Source of the DNA: Litoreibacter ponti
Lineage (GTDB): Bacteria > Pseudomonadota > Alphaproteobacteria > Rhodobacterales > Rhodobacteraceae
Length of the DNA stretch: 64,000 bases
Assembly: GCF_003054285.1 (NCBI RefSeq)
Contig: NZ_QBKS01000001.1
Span: forward strand, 62,001-126,000
Direction: 5' to 3'
The stretch's first letter is position 1, and each line of letters starts with the position of its first letter. The notes below the pieces were generated by a model. It was not told the origin of the DNA. It did not search any database and saw nothing but the letters and a program-made list of their open reading frames with translations. The position numbers and the translations under genes were made by a program. Shown here one piece after another: positions 24,788-33,078 of the stretch.

Positions 24788-25413
24788 TCCTTTCCTTGGC
24801 CGCATCCTTGATCCTTTTTCCAATCGCCGCACTTTCGGACGAAGCGCTTGAATCCTGCCTGTTGGATCAGCTTCCCCAATGGCAGTTTGAACAGGCCGAT
24901 GGTGACGCCTATCGGGCAACGCGCCTAGCGCCGGACCTATCTTGGTCACAAAGCCATTCATTGAGCCTGGGTGTGGAATTATGCGATACGCAAATTGTTG
25001 AAGCCGTACCGATCCGCCTTCAGTCGTGGCCTGAGAGCCAGGTCTTGCCAGAACTGGCGGAAACCTGGCTGGTGCGCTTTGGCGCATCAGGGCCGGACAT
25101 TGGGGGCCTCATCGCACATTTAGAGCTCGATAATTTGGCGATGGCGCAAGACATCTTGGCCGACGGGGTCATCTCTGTCGGATTAAGCGCTCCGAAAGGC
25201 GCGCCCGGGCTTTCCATGTGTGACGAGATCGACTTTGCGCGCGTCGCTGCACAGTTGAATAGCCGTACTTCATTCCCTGGCTTTGAGATCACCCAGTTTT
25301 CAATCGAAAACCCGTCGTCGGATCCAGAGCTTAGAGCGATGTTCGAAAGCCTGAACCCGGCCTTGCTGGCGTGCTCTGTATCGTTTGTGGCTGTTGTGGG
25401 CGAGCGTAAGTGA
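24775..25413 (+). CDS. Exported protein, candidate immunity partner (module 1)
   Basis: A 212-residue protein with a clear Sec signal peptide (MVRLILSLAASLILFPIAALS, cleavage likely before DEAL), so it is probably periplasmic. Cysteines at CLL, ELCDT, SMCDE and LLACS could form disulfides. Its start lies inside the end of the upstream unknown gene and its stop overlaps the GTG of the next DUF4123 gene, so expression is linked to both. A periplasmic partner encoded straight after a candidate effector is the usual position of an immunity protein for a periplasm-acting toxin. No family recognised. Confidence 0.6.
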   Translation: MVRLILSLAASLILFPIAALSDEALESCLLDQLPQWQFEQADGDAYRATRLAPDLSWSQSHSLSLGVELCDTQIVEAVPIRLQSWPESQVLPELAETWLVRFGASGPDIGGLIAHLELDNLAMAQDILADGVISVGLSAPKGAPGLSMCDEIDFARVAAQLNSRTSFPGFEITQFSIENPSSDPELRAMFESLNPALLACSVSFVAVVGERK

Positions 25414-26798
25414 CGCGGATTGACGACCCATGGATCGGCTTCGAGGCAGAGCGTGCTGCGCGCGCGCATGACGGCGTGCCAGTGGTTATCTGTGACCGGA
25501 TCACCGGAGTTATCCCTCTCGCACCCAAGATCACATCACACCCTACGAAAGCTGTCCCGGACGCGCTTCTTGAGCCGATGTTTAGCGCAGGTCGCGGGCA
25601 ATTGTATCTCTTGCTCGATGGGGCGCGCCTGCCGGGATGCCGCGAGATTTTGGAAGCGTCTGGGGCCGCCCACGAATGCCTTTTCCAGGGAAACGCATTC
25701 GACGAGCTCGCGGACGAGGCCCCGTGGATCGCGGAGTTGGAGCCGGAAAGCCGTCTGGCAAAGCAGCTCTTTACCAAAGGGTCCGCACCTTGGCACATGT
25801 GGGATCAGGGGCCACATGTCGTCTTCAGGGCAGAGAACGGATTGGACGGCATCCGGCGCCATTTGAGGCGTTTCAACCGTGTCAAAGACACGAACGGCAA
25901 GTGGTTCTACATGCGCTACTGGGAGCCTAGCATCGTGGAGCGATACTTCTCTCAGCTTCATGATGATGTCACCCGCCGCAAGGCCTGGTTTGCCGCGGAA
26001 GGTGTCACCGAGATTTATCTGACCCTGCCAGCGGAGGACGCGGTTTTGGCACTGCGGCCTTCGCAGCCGATGACCCGACGGATCGGTGCATTGCAGCCGG
26101 AGCTGACGGCAAAGGAGCGGACGATGTTCGCGCAGACCCGCGAGGCCGCGTTCTACGCAGCGCTCGGAGCGGGGATGGCTGCACGAAATATCGACGTGAT
26201 ACCGTTGGGGCGTGCGAGTGCCCCGACGCAGGACAACTGGACCGATCTTGCCAAAGCCGTCGCGGCCCATGCCAAGGGCATAAACGTGCGAACGCAGCAC
26301 GGGCTTGCGAAATTGACCGTCCTGTGCGGATCGCTTGGGCTGGCTTTCTGGCTGGACCCTCGCTTTGATCACGACCTGCGGGTGATCATCAACGCCAAAC
26401 ATGCATCCGAAGCAGAACGATTGAATGCCGCCAAGGAGCTGTACGACAAGACCGATGTGCCCGTGCAAGCCATCGAAACCCTCAAGGCGATGGTCGGGAA
26501 GCTGCACTGCTTAGACGTGCCCTCCATCCTTCGCCAAATCGCCCCGAAAACACTCGGCCACCTTTCGGATCAAGACCTGCACTCGGTTGCCGGGTTGATC
26601 CTGAGCTTCGACCCCAAGATATCATCCTGTCCTGCCGACGTGCAGCGCTGCGCGATTGGTCTTGGGGCGGCATTGGGTGTCGCCTGGCTCGCCAATCCCT
26701 TTTATACAGAGCTTAAGGCCGCTCATTTAAGCCCCGCTGACCCATTGCAGCAGGTCGCCGAATTCTTGGAAAACCTTTTTGAAGAGATGACCCGATGA
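25410..26798 (+). CDS. DUF4123 protein, putative T6SS effector adaptor (module 2)
   Basis: A 462-residue protein whose first about 190 residues carry DUF4123: LYLLLDGARLPGCREIL, CLFQGNAFDELADEAPWIAE, then LRRFNRVKDTNGKWFYMRYW and EPS. The remaining 270 residues are an extra helical domain with many Ala/Leu helices and no recognised family; it may hold the cargo. GTG start at 25410 overlaps the upstream TGA, and the stop overlaps the next ATG (ATGA). It is about 150 residues longer than the module 1 adaptor. Confidence 0.83.
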   Translation: MTRIDDPWIGFEAERAARAHDGVPVVICDRITGVIPLAPKITSHPTKAVPDALLEPMFSAGRGQLYLLLDGARLPGCREILEASGAAHECLFQGNAFDELADEAPWIAELEPESRLAKQLFTKGSAPWHMWDQGPHVVFRAENGLDGIRRHLRRFNRVKDTNGKWFYMRYWEPSIVERYFSQLHDDVTRRKAWFAAEGVTEIYLTLPAEDAVLALRPSQPMTRRIGALQPELTAKERTMFAQTREAAFYAALGAGMAARNIDVIPLGRASAPTQDNWTDLAKAVAAHAKGINVRTQHGLAKLTVLCGSLGLAFWLDPRFDHDLRVIINAKHASEAERLNAAKELYDKTDVPVQAIETLKAMVGKLHCLDVPSILRQIAPKTLGHLSDQDLHSVAGLILSFDPKISSCPADVQRCAIGLGAALGVAWLANPFYTELKAAHLSPADPLQQVAEFLENLFEEMTR

Positions 26799-27892
26799 AC
26801 ATGAGAAGCAGCTGGGAATTTGCCGGCGAATTCCCTCAAGCCCCGCCCTCGACCGAATGCGAGAACTGCCATGACTGCATTCCGTTCTACGAGCCGACCG
26901 CCGCGCGGGTGATCCGTGCGCTGCAGCTGCCCGTGGATGACGGCGTGACTGCTGATCTTGGCGAGCGCTATCCGATGCTGCGCTACATCAATCCTCTGCC
27001 CGCGCGACAGATTCGTAGCTACTACGCACAGTTGGACAGGATCGCGCGCATCTCCGGGCTTTATGCCGCTGGATTTCGATGGCTGGAAAGCCTCGGCGTG
27101 CAGATCCCATTCGTTGGCGCGGCGGCCTTTGCATCCAACGTCGTGCGATGGGAGGTGGCAGACCTGGTTCACGGATATGGAAATACGGTCTACGAGCAGG
27201 AACGGCGTGGCATGAACACGACCGGCCGCCACGACCTGAACGCGATCACCGGGGTGATGAACAAACTGATCGCAGGCAACGCCGTTGTCTTTGTCGAGAT
27301 CTTCGCGATCTTCGATTTCTGTGTCCGTCATTTCCGCAGATTCGGGCGTCCACGCACCGAGGCGGAAATCGCCGAGTTCGAGACATGCCTGGGGAACTTC
27401 ATAATGTGGTGGGACGAAGTGCAGCCGGGCAACCGGATGTTTCGTCAGATGAGGGATATTCAGGTCGACCGTGACGGATTGATCAAAGACGGGATCATCG
27501 CTTCGCTGCGGGCAGAAACCGGGGACGCTCGTCGGGCGGCGAGCACCGATATGATCCTGTATAACGAGCAGAACTACACGTTGCAGGAGTACATGTACGA
27601 CCTGATTGATAGCGATATCTTCGGGATCATTCCATTCGACCCTGCCGAAATCGGCTTGCTCGTCAGGGGCTATCGCGCCGCCGCAAAATTCTCTTACGAG
27701 AAAGATGCGCAGGTCGCGGACCGGTTCATTGTCGCCTACGACAGGTCCGGCTGGCTAACGGAAGCCGCTGATCGCTACCCCTACACGATCGAGGTGGTCT
27801 CACAATTTGACCGGCTTTATTTCGACGGGGGCGACCGCAGGTATCTCGGGGCCGAACATGGAAGAATGGCGGCAGATGCGCGCGGTTTTTAG
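26795..27892 (+). CDS. Unknown protein, candidate T6SS cargo (module 2)
   Basis: A 365-residue protein not recognised. The N-terminus has a cysteine cluster (CENCHDC). The middle has two long apolar stretches, GVQIPFVGAAAFASNVV and LIAGNAVVFVEIFAIFDF, which could be membrane-inserting helices. There is no signal peptide. It is placed between a DUF4123 adaptor (overlap ATGA) and an exported protein whose start lies 35 bases inside its 3' end. The apolar helices would fit a pore-forming effector, but this is a guess from composition. Confidence 0.58.
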   Translation: MNMRSSWEFAGEFPQAPPSTECENCHDCIPFYEPTAARVIRALQLPVDDGVTADLGERYPMLRYINPLPARQIRSYYAQLDRIARISGLYAAGFRWLESLGVQIPFVGAAAFASNVVRWEVADLVHGYGNTVYEQERRGMNTTGRHDLNAITGVMNKLIAGNAVVFVEIFAIFDFCVRHFRRFGRPRTEAEIAEFETCLGNFIMWWDEVQPGNRMFRQMRDIQVDRDGLIKDGIIASLRAETGDARRAASTDMILYNEQNYTLQEYMYDLIDSDIFGIIPFDPAEIGLLVRGYRAAAKFSYEKDAQVADRFIVAYDRSGWLTEAADRYPYTIEVVSQFDRLYFDGGDRRYLGAEHGRMAADARGF

Positions 27893-28634
27893 TGCAGCGA
27901 TCGCAATCGTTGCCGCGCTCTCGGTCTGGGCGGTGGCGCAGACAGAGCGCGAGCGTCTTTCGCTTTCGCCCTACGCAAACCTGTACGCATTGCAGCAGAA
28001 CACCTCGCTTGATCTCGGGTTTCTACCGCAAGAAAACAACCCTGGCTTCGGCGGCGAAGGCACCAATACGGACATCACATTTGACAGTGGCGCGCTTTCG
28101 CTGGACTGCATCAATGGAAGCTATGTCGTCGCGTCTCAAAACGGGCTTTTGGTCCGGGCCGATCTGTTTTGCCCGACCCGTGACATCGATCCGGAAACCG
28201 TGGTCCAGACACTCGAAGCATCAGGGTTCTCCAAGGTGAGGGATTTCGCCCAGAGCCCGAGACGTCCCAAGGAGTGGGGCAGGAGGATCGACGAAGCCTT
28301 CGCCGCCTTGGCAGGAGAGCCAGACGGCGGGCGCGTGACACGGATACCGCTGTCGCGTTGGGAACGCTCCGATGGCCTTGCAGTCAGTCTGGGTGCCGCG
28401 ATCTTCGCCCCATCAGGTAACCAGCCAATGCTGGAGATCGACATCTCGATACCCAAGACATGTCTTCTTGCTCTGTCGGTCTTCTCCAAAGCACGCGCTG
28501 GCGGGAAAAGCTGGACAAGCCCGTTGGTCAAGCCTGTGCGCCAGGTCTTCGGAAACCGGGAATGGGCGGCTCTACCAGATGAGACGAAATACGCGCTAGC
28601 TGCCAAAGCGGCAGATGCCCTGTGTGACACGTAG
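27858..28634 (+). CDS. Exported or membrane-anchored protein, candidate immunity partner (module 2)
   Basis: A 258-residue protein with an N-terminal apolar segment (MRAVFSAAIAIVAALSVWAV) that serves as signal peptide or anchor; the rest is soluble and presumably periplasmic. ATG at 27858 is chosen because CGGGG lies upstream; ATG at 27876 is an alternative. It overlaps the end of the unknown 365-residue protein. Four cysteines (DCING, LFCPT, KTCLL, ALCDT) are spaced as if for disulfides. The layout copies module 1, supporting an immunity role. No family recognised. Confidence 0.58.
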   Translation: MEEWRQMRAVFSAAIAIVAALSVWAVAQTERERLSLSPYANLYALQQNTSLDLGFLPQENNPGFGGEGTNTDITFDSGALSLDCINGSYVVASQNGLLVRADLFCPTRDIDPETVVQTLEASGFSKVRDFAQSPRRPKEWGRRIDEAFAALAGEPDGGRVTRIPLSRWERSDGLAVSLGAAIFAPSGNQPMLEIDISIPKTCLLALSVFSKARAGGKSWTSPLVKPVRQVFGNREWAALPDETKYALAAKAADALCDT

Positions 28635-28800
28635 TGCGAGGCCGGTCGACGGTCGAACACCGTCAGTTCTCATATATCCATCGTCTTTGCGAAGGCGCTG
28701 AAAGGGCATGATTCATGGGCGGTGTTCTGGTTGAATTTGGAATTCCACGAGGTTCCATATTCGTGTTGTAGCAACCTAAAGGCTTGCGGAGTTGATAGGT

Positions 28801-29019
28801 AATCACGCTCGCGCGGCCCAGCCCATCCGGGTTGTGAAATACGATGACGCAGCGCACATGGATCCCCTGATCGCCCAGCACTTTGATATCATCGAGGCAA
28901 TGCGTGGAACGTCCAACGAGGCCTTGGTGACAGCGGTCCGTGCTCACCTTCCAGCCTCTGCCGAGGCGTACCGCACGCTTTACAACCGCCGCTTCGGCGC
29001 GCGTGTCCATTCTGCATAA
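28801..29019 (+). pseudogene. GntR-family FCD-domain relic
   Basis: The frame reads MDPLIAQHFDIIEAMRGTSN followed by EALVTAVRAHLPASAEAYRT, which resembles the last helices of the FCD ligand-binding domain of GntR regulators (EHxxIxxAxxxxDxxxAxxAMRxHL). The DNA-binding domain and most of the FCD domain are missing. It lies between the DUF4123 modules and icd. The stretch 28635-28800 shows no gene. Confidence 0.5.
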
Positions 29020-29171
29020 AGAGTCGCCGGTAACTGGATTGCTCAAGAGATCTGTGACCGCCTTATTATTGACTGTCCGTGCCGGAATTCACTAGCTGTA
29101 CCGCGCATGTCGTTTTCCGCAGCGAAAAGATGACACCGCTCTGACCCCCGGTTTGACCCCCAAATTTTCTC

Positions 29172-29190
29172 ACCGTATACGACGGTATAC
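29172..29190. promoter_or_regulatory. Candidate operator: double GTATAC motif upstream of icd
   Basis: ACCGTATACGACGGTATAC holds two GTATAC hexamers ten bases apart and an inverted repeat ACCGT/ACGGT. GTATAC-centred palindromes are common operators of GntR/FadR-type regulators, and a GntR relic lies just upstream. It is about 60 bases before the icd start. Function is inferred. Confidence 0.4.
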
Positions 29191-29250
29191 TGTCGACGAG
29201 CCGGACGGCTTCGGGTATGAGAGCGCAACTCTAGCCATTGGGAGCACCTC

Positions 29251-31440
29251 ATGTCCGACATCATCTATACCAAAGTCGACGAAGCACCGGAGCTGGCCTC
29301 GGCGTCGTTTCTGCCAATCATTCAGAAATTTGCAGCGGCCGCGGGCGTGAGCGTAGGGAAAAAAGACATCAGCCTTGCCGGGCGGATCCTCGCGACCTTC
29401 CCCGAACATCTGAGCGAAGATCAGCGGCAATCGGATGATCTGGCCGAGCTCGGCCGTTTGGTGAAAACCGCAGACGCGAATGTGATCAAGCTGCCAAATA
29501 TATCGGCCTCGGTGCCACAGCTGGTGTCCGCCATCAAAGAGTTGCAGTCTCAGGGGTTCGCTCTGCCCGACTATCCCGAGGCCCCGGAAACCGACGCCGA
29601 AAAGGCTGTGCGCGCCAAGTATGACAGCATCAAGGGATCGGCCGTAAACCCGGTCCTGCGTGAGGGGAACTCCGACCGAAGGGCGGCTAAAGCTGTCAAG
29701 AGTTTCGCACAAAAGAACCCGCACCGCATGGGCGACTGGTCTGCCGACAGCAAGACCCATGTGTCTTCAATGCAAGGCAATGATTTCTTCTCCAACGAGA
29801 CCTCCGCGACGCTTGGCACGGCTGCTGTGGCCAAAATTGTTCTGGAGACGTCAACTGGCGAGACCGTCCTCAAAGACGGCATCGAATATCCTGCGGGTAC
29901 GGTCGTTGATGCGACGTTCATGAGCGTATCGGCGTTGAAGGACTTCCTCGCGGCCGAGATCGAAAAAACCAAGGAGCAGGGCATTCTCTTCTCCTTGCAC
30001 CTCAAGGCCACAATGATGAAGGTCTCCGACCCGATCCTGTTCGGGCATGGGGTCAAAGCCTTTCTCGCCCCGGTCTTCGACAAGCACGGCGACACAATGG
30101 CAGAGTTGGGGGTGAACCCGAATTCCGGCCTTGGCGATCTGCTGGAACGTGTCAAAGGCAACGCCGCGATCATGGCCGACATCGACGCCTGTATGGCGGA
30201 GCGTCCACCGATGTATATGGTCGACAGCGACAAAGGGATCACCAACCTTCACGTCTCCTCTGACGTGATCATCGACGCCTCAATGCCCGCGCTCATCCGC
30301 GCTGGTGGCAAGGGCTGGGGGCCTGATGGCAAGGAAGCAGACGCCAATTGCGTTATCCCCGACAATTCCTACGCGCCGATCTATGACGAGACGATCAACT
30401 TCTTCAAAAAGAACGGCAAGCTGGACCCCGCCACTGCCGGGACCGTTCAGAATATCGGCCTGATGGCCCAGAAGGCGGAAGAGTACGGGTCTCACCCGAC
30501 GACATTCGAGATCGCGGAGGCCGGGACGGTGAAGATGATCCTCGATGACGGCACTGTACTGCATCAGCACGAGGTGGAGGCCGGTGACATCTGGCGCTCT
30601 GCATCGACCCGGAAGGCCCCTATCGAGGATTGGGTCAACCTCGCCATCTCGCGTCAGAAGGCGGAGGGCTGCCGCGCGATCTTCTGGCTGAATGAACAAC
30701 GCGCCCATGACGCCGAACTGATTGCTTACGTCAAACCGATCCTCGAGGCGCAAGGCGTGGCCGATAAGTTCGAGATCATGGCCCCCCGCGAAGCCACCCG
30801 CGCCTCGCTTGAGACGATCACCAAGGGTGAGAACACAATCGCCGTCTCGGGCAATGTGTTGCGGGACTACCTGACGGATCTGTTCCCCATTCTGGAACTG
30901 GCAACATCGGCCAAGATGCTTTCGATTGTGAAGCTGATGAATGGCGGCGGCCTTTTCGAAACAGGTGCTGGCGGGTCCGCACCAAAACACGTCCAGCAAC
31001 TCAACAAGGAAAACCACTTGCGGTGGGATAGCCTTGGTGAGTTCTGTGCGCTCGGCGAAAGCCTGATCTTCCTCGCCGATGCGAAGGGAAACGAGAAGGC
31101 CCGCGTACTGGGCAAGGCTGTTGAGGTCGCCACGCAAGGCATCCTCGACAATGGCCGGTCGCCTTCCCGAAAGGTCGGTGAGCCGGACAACCGCGACAGC
31201 CATTATTGGTTCGCCCGATATTGGGCCGAGGCCTTGAAGGAGCAGAACGAGGATGCAGAACTTGCGGCTCACTTTGCCCCGATTGCCGAGGCCCTGGCGA
31301 GCAACGAAGACGCAATCTTGAGTGAACTTGCAGCCGTACAAGGCCCGCCCGCCGATCTCGGCGGGTATTATCGCACCGATCCAAGCAAGACCGCGGCGGT
31401 GATGCGCCCGTCTGAAACGCTAAATAATATATTGAGTTAA
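29251..31440 (+). CDS. icd: Isocitrate dehydrogenase, NADP-dependent, monomeric type
   Basis: A 729-residue TCA-cycle enzyme converting isocitrate to 2-oxoglutarate with NADPH production in the cytoplasm. Length and sequence fit the monomeric IDH family (about 740 residues): start SDIIYTKVDEAPELASASFL, then PVLREGNSDRRAAKAVK (substrate-binding region), SMQGNDFFSNE, HLKATMMKVSDPILFGHGVK and the C-terminal GGYYRTDPSKTAAVMRPS. GGGAG precedes the ATG. It is monocistronic and followed by a stable hairpin. Confidence 0.96.
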   Translation: MSDIIYTKVDEAPELASASFLPIIQKFAAAAGVSVGKKDISLAGRILATFPEHLSEDQRQSDDLAELGRLVKTADANVIKLPNISASVPQLVSAIKELQSQGFALPDYPEAPETDAEKAVRAKYDSIKGSAVNPVLREGNSDRRAAKAVKSFAQKNPHRMGDWSADSKTHVSSMQGNDFFSNETSATLGTAAVAKIVLETSTGETVLKDGIEYPAGTVVDATFMSVSALKDFLAAEIEKTKEQGILFSLHLKATMMKVSDPILFGHGVKAFLAPVFDKHGDTMAELGVNPNSGLGDLLERVKGNAAIMADIDACMAERPPMYMVDSDKGITNLHVSSDVIIDASMPALIRAGGKGWGPDGKEADANCVIPDNSYAPIYDETINFFKKNGKLDPATAGTVQNIGLMAQKAEEYGSHPTTFEIAEAGTVKMILDDGTVLHQHEVEAGDIWRSASTRKAPIEDWVNLAISRQKAEGCRAIFWLNEQRAHDAELIAYVKPILEAQGVADKFEIMAPREATRASLETITKGENTIAVSGNVLRDYLTDLFPILELATSAKMLSIVKLMNGGGLFETGAGGSAPKHVQQLNKENHLRWDSLGEFCALGESLIFLADAKGNEKARVLGKAVEVATQGILDNGRSPSRKVGEPDNRDSHYWFARYWAEALKEQNEDAELAAHFAPIAEALASNEDAILSELAAVQGPPADLGGYYRTDPSKTAAVMRPSETLNNILS

Positions 31441-31458
31441 GGCTATCCCGTGGGAAGC

Positions 31459-31489
31459 AAGCTGGGCACCGCTCTACGGTGCTCAGCTT
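31459..31489 (+). terminator. Hairpin downstream of icd
   Basis: A 13-bp stem (31459-31471 pairing with 31477-31489, AAGCTGGGCACCG with CGGTGCTCAGCTT, one G-T pair) with a five-base loop lies 19 bases after the icd stop. Only a weak A-rich stretch follows, without a T run, so it may be a terminator or 3' stabiliser. Confidence 0.6.
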
Positions 31490-31887
31490 CTAAAAGCAGG
31501 GGTGGCCGACGCCGGCTAGATGATGTCCCACCCGGGGAATCGACACGCAATAAAAATTCTGATCGTGATCCGATCCGTCGTTGACGATTCGGGGGCGCGC
31601 GAGTGGCCGGTGCGAGTAAGGCGCACATCACCACCTGACCACATGACGGAGATTTTGAATGAGCCCGGATGTGTGGGTTTGCAGAAACTGCCAATACAGA
31701 CGTCAGCTGAAGGTTCCTTCAATGGTTTCTCCGCATTATCGACGATAGTGGACAATGGCTCGCAAAGGATCGCCCTTGACCGAGCGGGTCGGTGCCGGAG
31801 TGACGACACCGAGATTACTCCGACAATGACCGCGAAGACATTCGTTCAATTAGCTTTGGGGGCGTCAAAAACTCCGCTTGTCCCCTG
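31490..31887. other. Intergenic region, no gene seen
   Basis: About 400 bases between icd and the 3' end of the CoA-transferase gene. Short frames on both strands lack recognisable similarity or good start signals. No repeat or RNA gene is recognised. Confidence 0.45.
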
Positions 31888-33078
31888 TCACTCTGCCTGC
31901 TCGACCGTGCCGTCGGCCAGCATGGCGTCGACCTCTGCGGCCTCGAATGCCAGCTCGGAGAGAAGCGACCGTGTGTCTGCACCGAGGGGGCGTGGCTTTG
32001 AGTTGGCCGCGTAGGTTTCGGCTTTGAACGGCAAGCCGACAAATCCGGCGGGGCCTCTGGTTGAAAAGGCCCGATCTTTAGCGGGGTTGAGATCAAGGGC
32101 CTCGGGCAAGCTGCGCAAACGCGCGCAGGGGACACCCGCCTCGAGCAGAATGACCTCCCATTCATGTGCGGTTTTGGCAAGCAAGACAGCGGTCAGGTCG
32201 CTGACGAGCGCGCTCTTGTTCTTATCGCGCTCTTGGGGCGTCGCGAACCGCGGGTCGCTCAGCCAACCCGATCGTCCAATCGCCTCTGCCAATGAACGGA
32301 ATTGCCCTTCTTCATTGACGCCGAGGCTGAGGTGTCCCTCTTTGCAGGGGAAAATCCCTGAGGACGGTGACCTGCTGTTGGCAGCATTGCCGCGTGCTTG
32401 CGGCTCCGTGCCCGTCAGGCGGTAGTCTGTGATCGTCGAGCTCATCAAGGCAAAGGCCGTTTCCAACATCGACACATCGACAAAAGCGCCCTCACCGCAG
32501 TGGTTTCGTGACATCAGCGCAGACATGACGCCTAACGCTCCGGCCAACCCTGTGGCGTAGTCAATAATCGGCGCGCCTGTGCGGATGGGGCCGGTTTCTG
32601 GCGTGCCCGTCAGCGCCATCAAGCCGCTGATCGCTTGAATATTCACGTCATAGGCCGGGGAGTCCGACATTGCGTTGTCACGCCCATAGCCTGTCATGGC
32701 GCAGTGGATCAGGCGTGGGTTGATGTCGCGGGTGTGGCGCTCTGTCAGGCTCAATCGTTCAAGTGTGGCGGGGCGATGGTTCTCAACCAGAACATCGGCA
32801 GAGCGGAGCAGTCGTTCAAAGACCTCGCGGCCTCTCGGAGTTTCCAGATCGACGGCCAAGGTTTTCTTGCCCGCGCTTTGGGTGAGGAACGCGGTGCTCA
32901 TGCCCTGGGACGCGCGGACCGGATCGCTGCCGCCCCTGTGGCGCATCGCGTCGCCACGTCCGGGTCGCTCTACCTTGATCACCTCTGCACCCAACTGGCC
33001 CAGGTAATAGGCACATGCCGGACCGGCGAGCACATGGGTCCAGTCGATCACGCGTATCCCGTGCAGTGCCGCGACCAT
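31888..33078 (-). CDS. CaiB/BaiF-type CoA transferase
   Basis: A 396-residue class III CoA transferase moving CoA between carboxylic acids. Conserved parts are RVIDWTHVLAGPACAYYLGQ with LGAEVIKVERPG at the N-terminus, SAGKKTLAVDLETPRGREV, and the catalytic aspartate in AYDVNIQAISGLM. It follows tctA with a one-base overlap of stop and start and is the last gene of a tctC-tctB-tctA-CoA transferase operon. This suggests that the acid imported by the Tct system is activated to its CoA thioester here. The substrate is unknown. Confidence 0.9.
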   Translation of the reverse strand: MVAALHGIRVIDWTHVLAGPACAYYLGQLGAEVIKVERPGRGDAMRHRGGSDPVRASQGMSTAFLTQSAGKKTLAVDLETPRGREVFERLLRSADVLVENHRPATLERLSLTERHTRDINPRLIHCAMTGYGRDNAMSDSPAYDVNIQAISGLMALTGTPETGPIRTGAPIIDYATGLAGALGVMSALMSRNHCGEGAFVDVSMLETAFALMSSTITDYRLTGTEPQARGNAANSRSPSSGIFPCKEGHLSLGVNEEGQFRSLAEAIGRSGWLSDPRFATPQERDKNKSALVSDLTAVLLAKTAHEWEVILLEAGVPCARLRSLPEALDLNPAKDRAFSTRGPAGFVGLPFKAETYAANSKPRPLGADTRSLLSELAFEAAEVDAMLADGTVEQAE

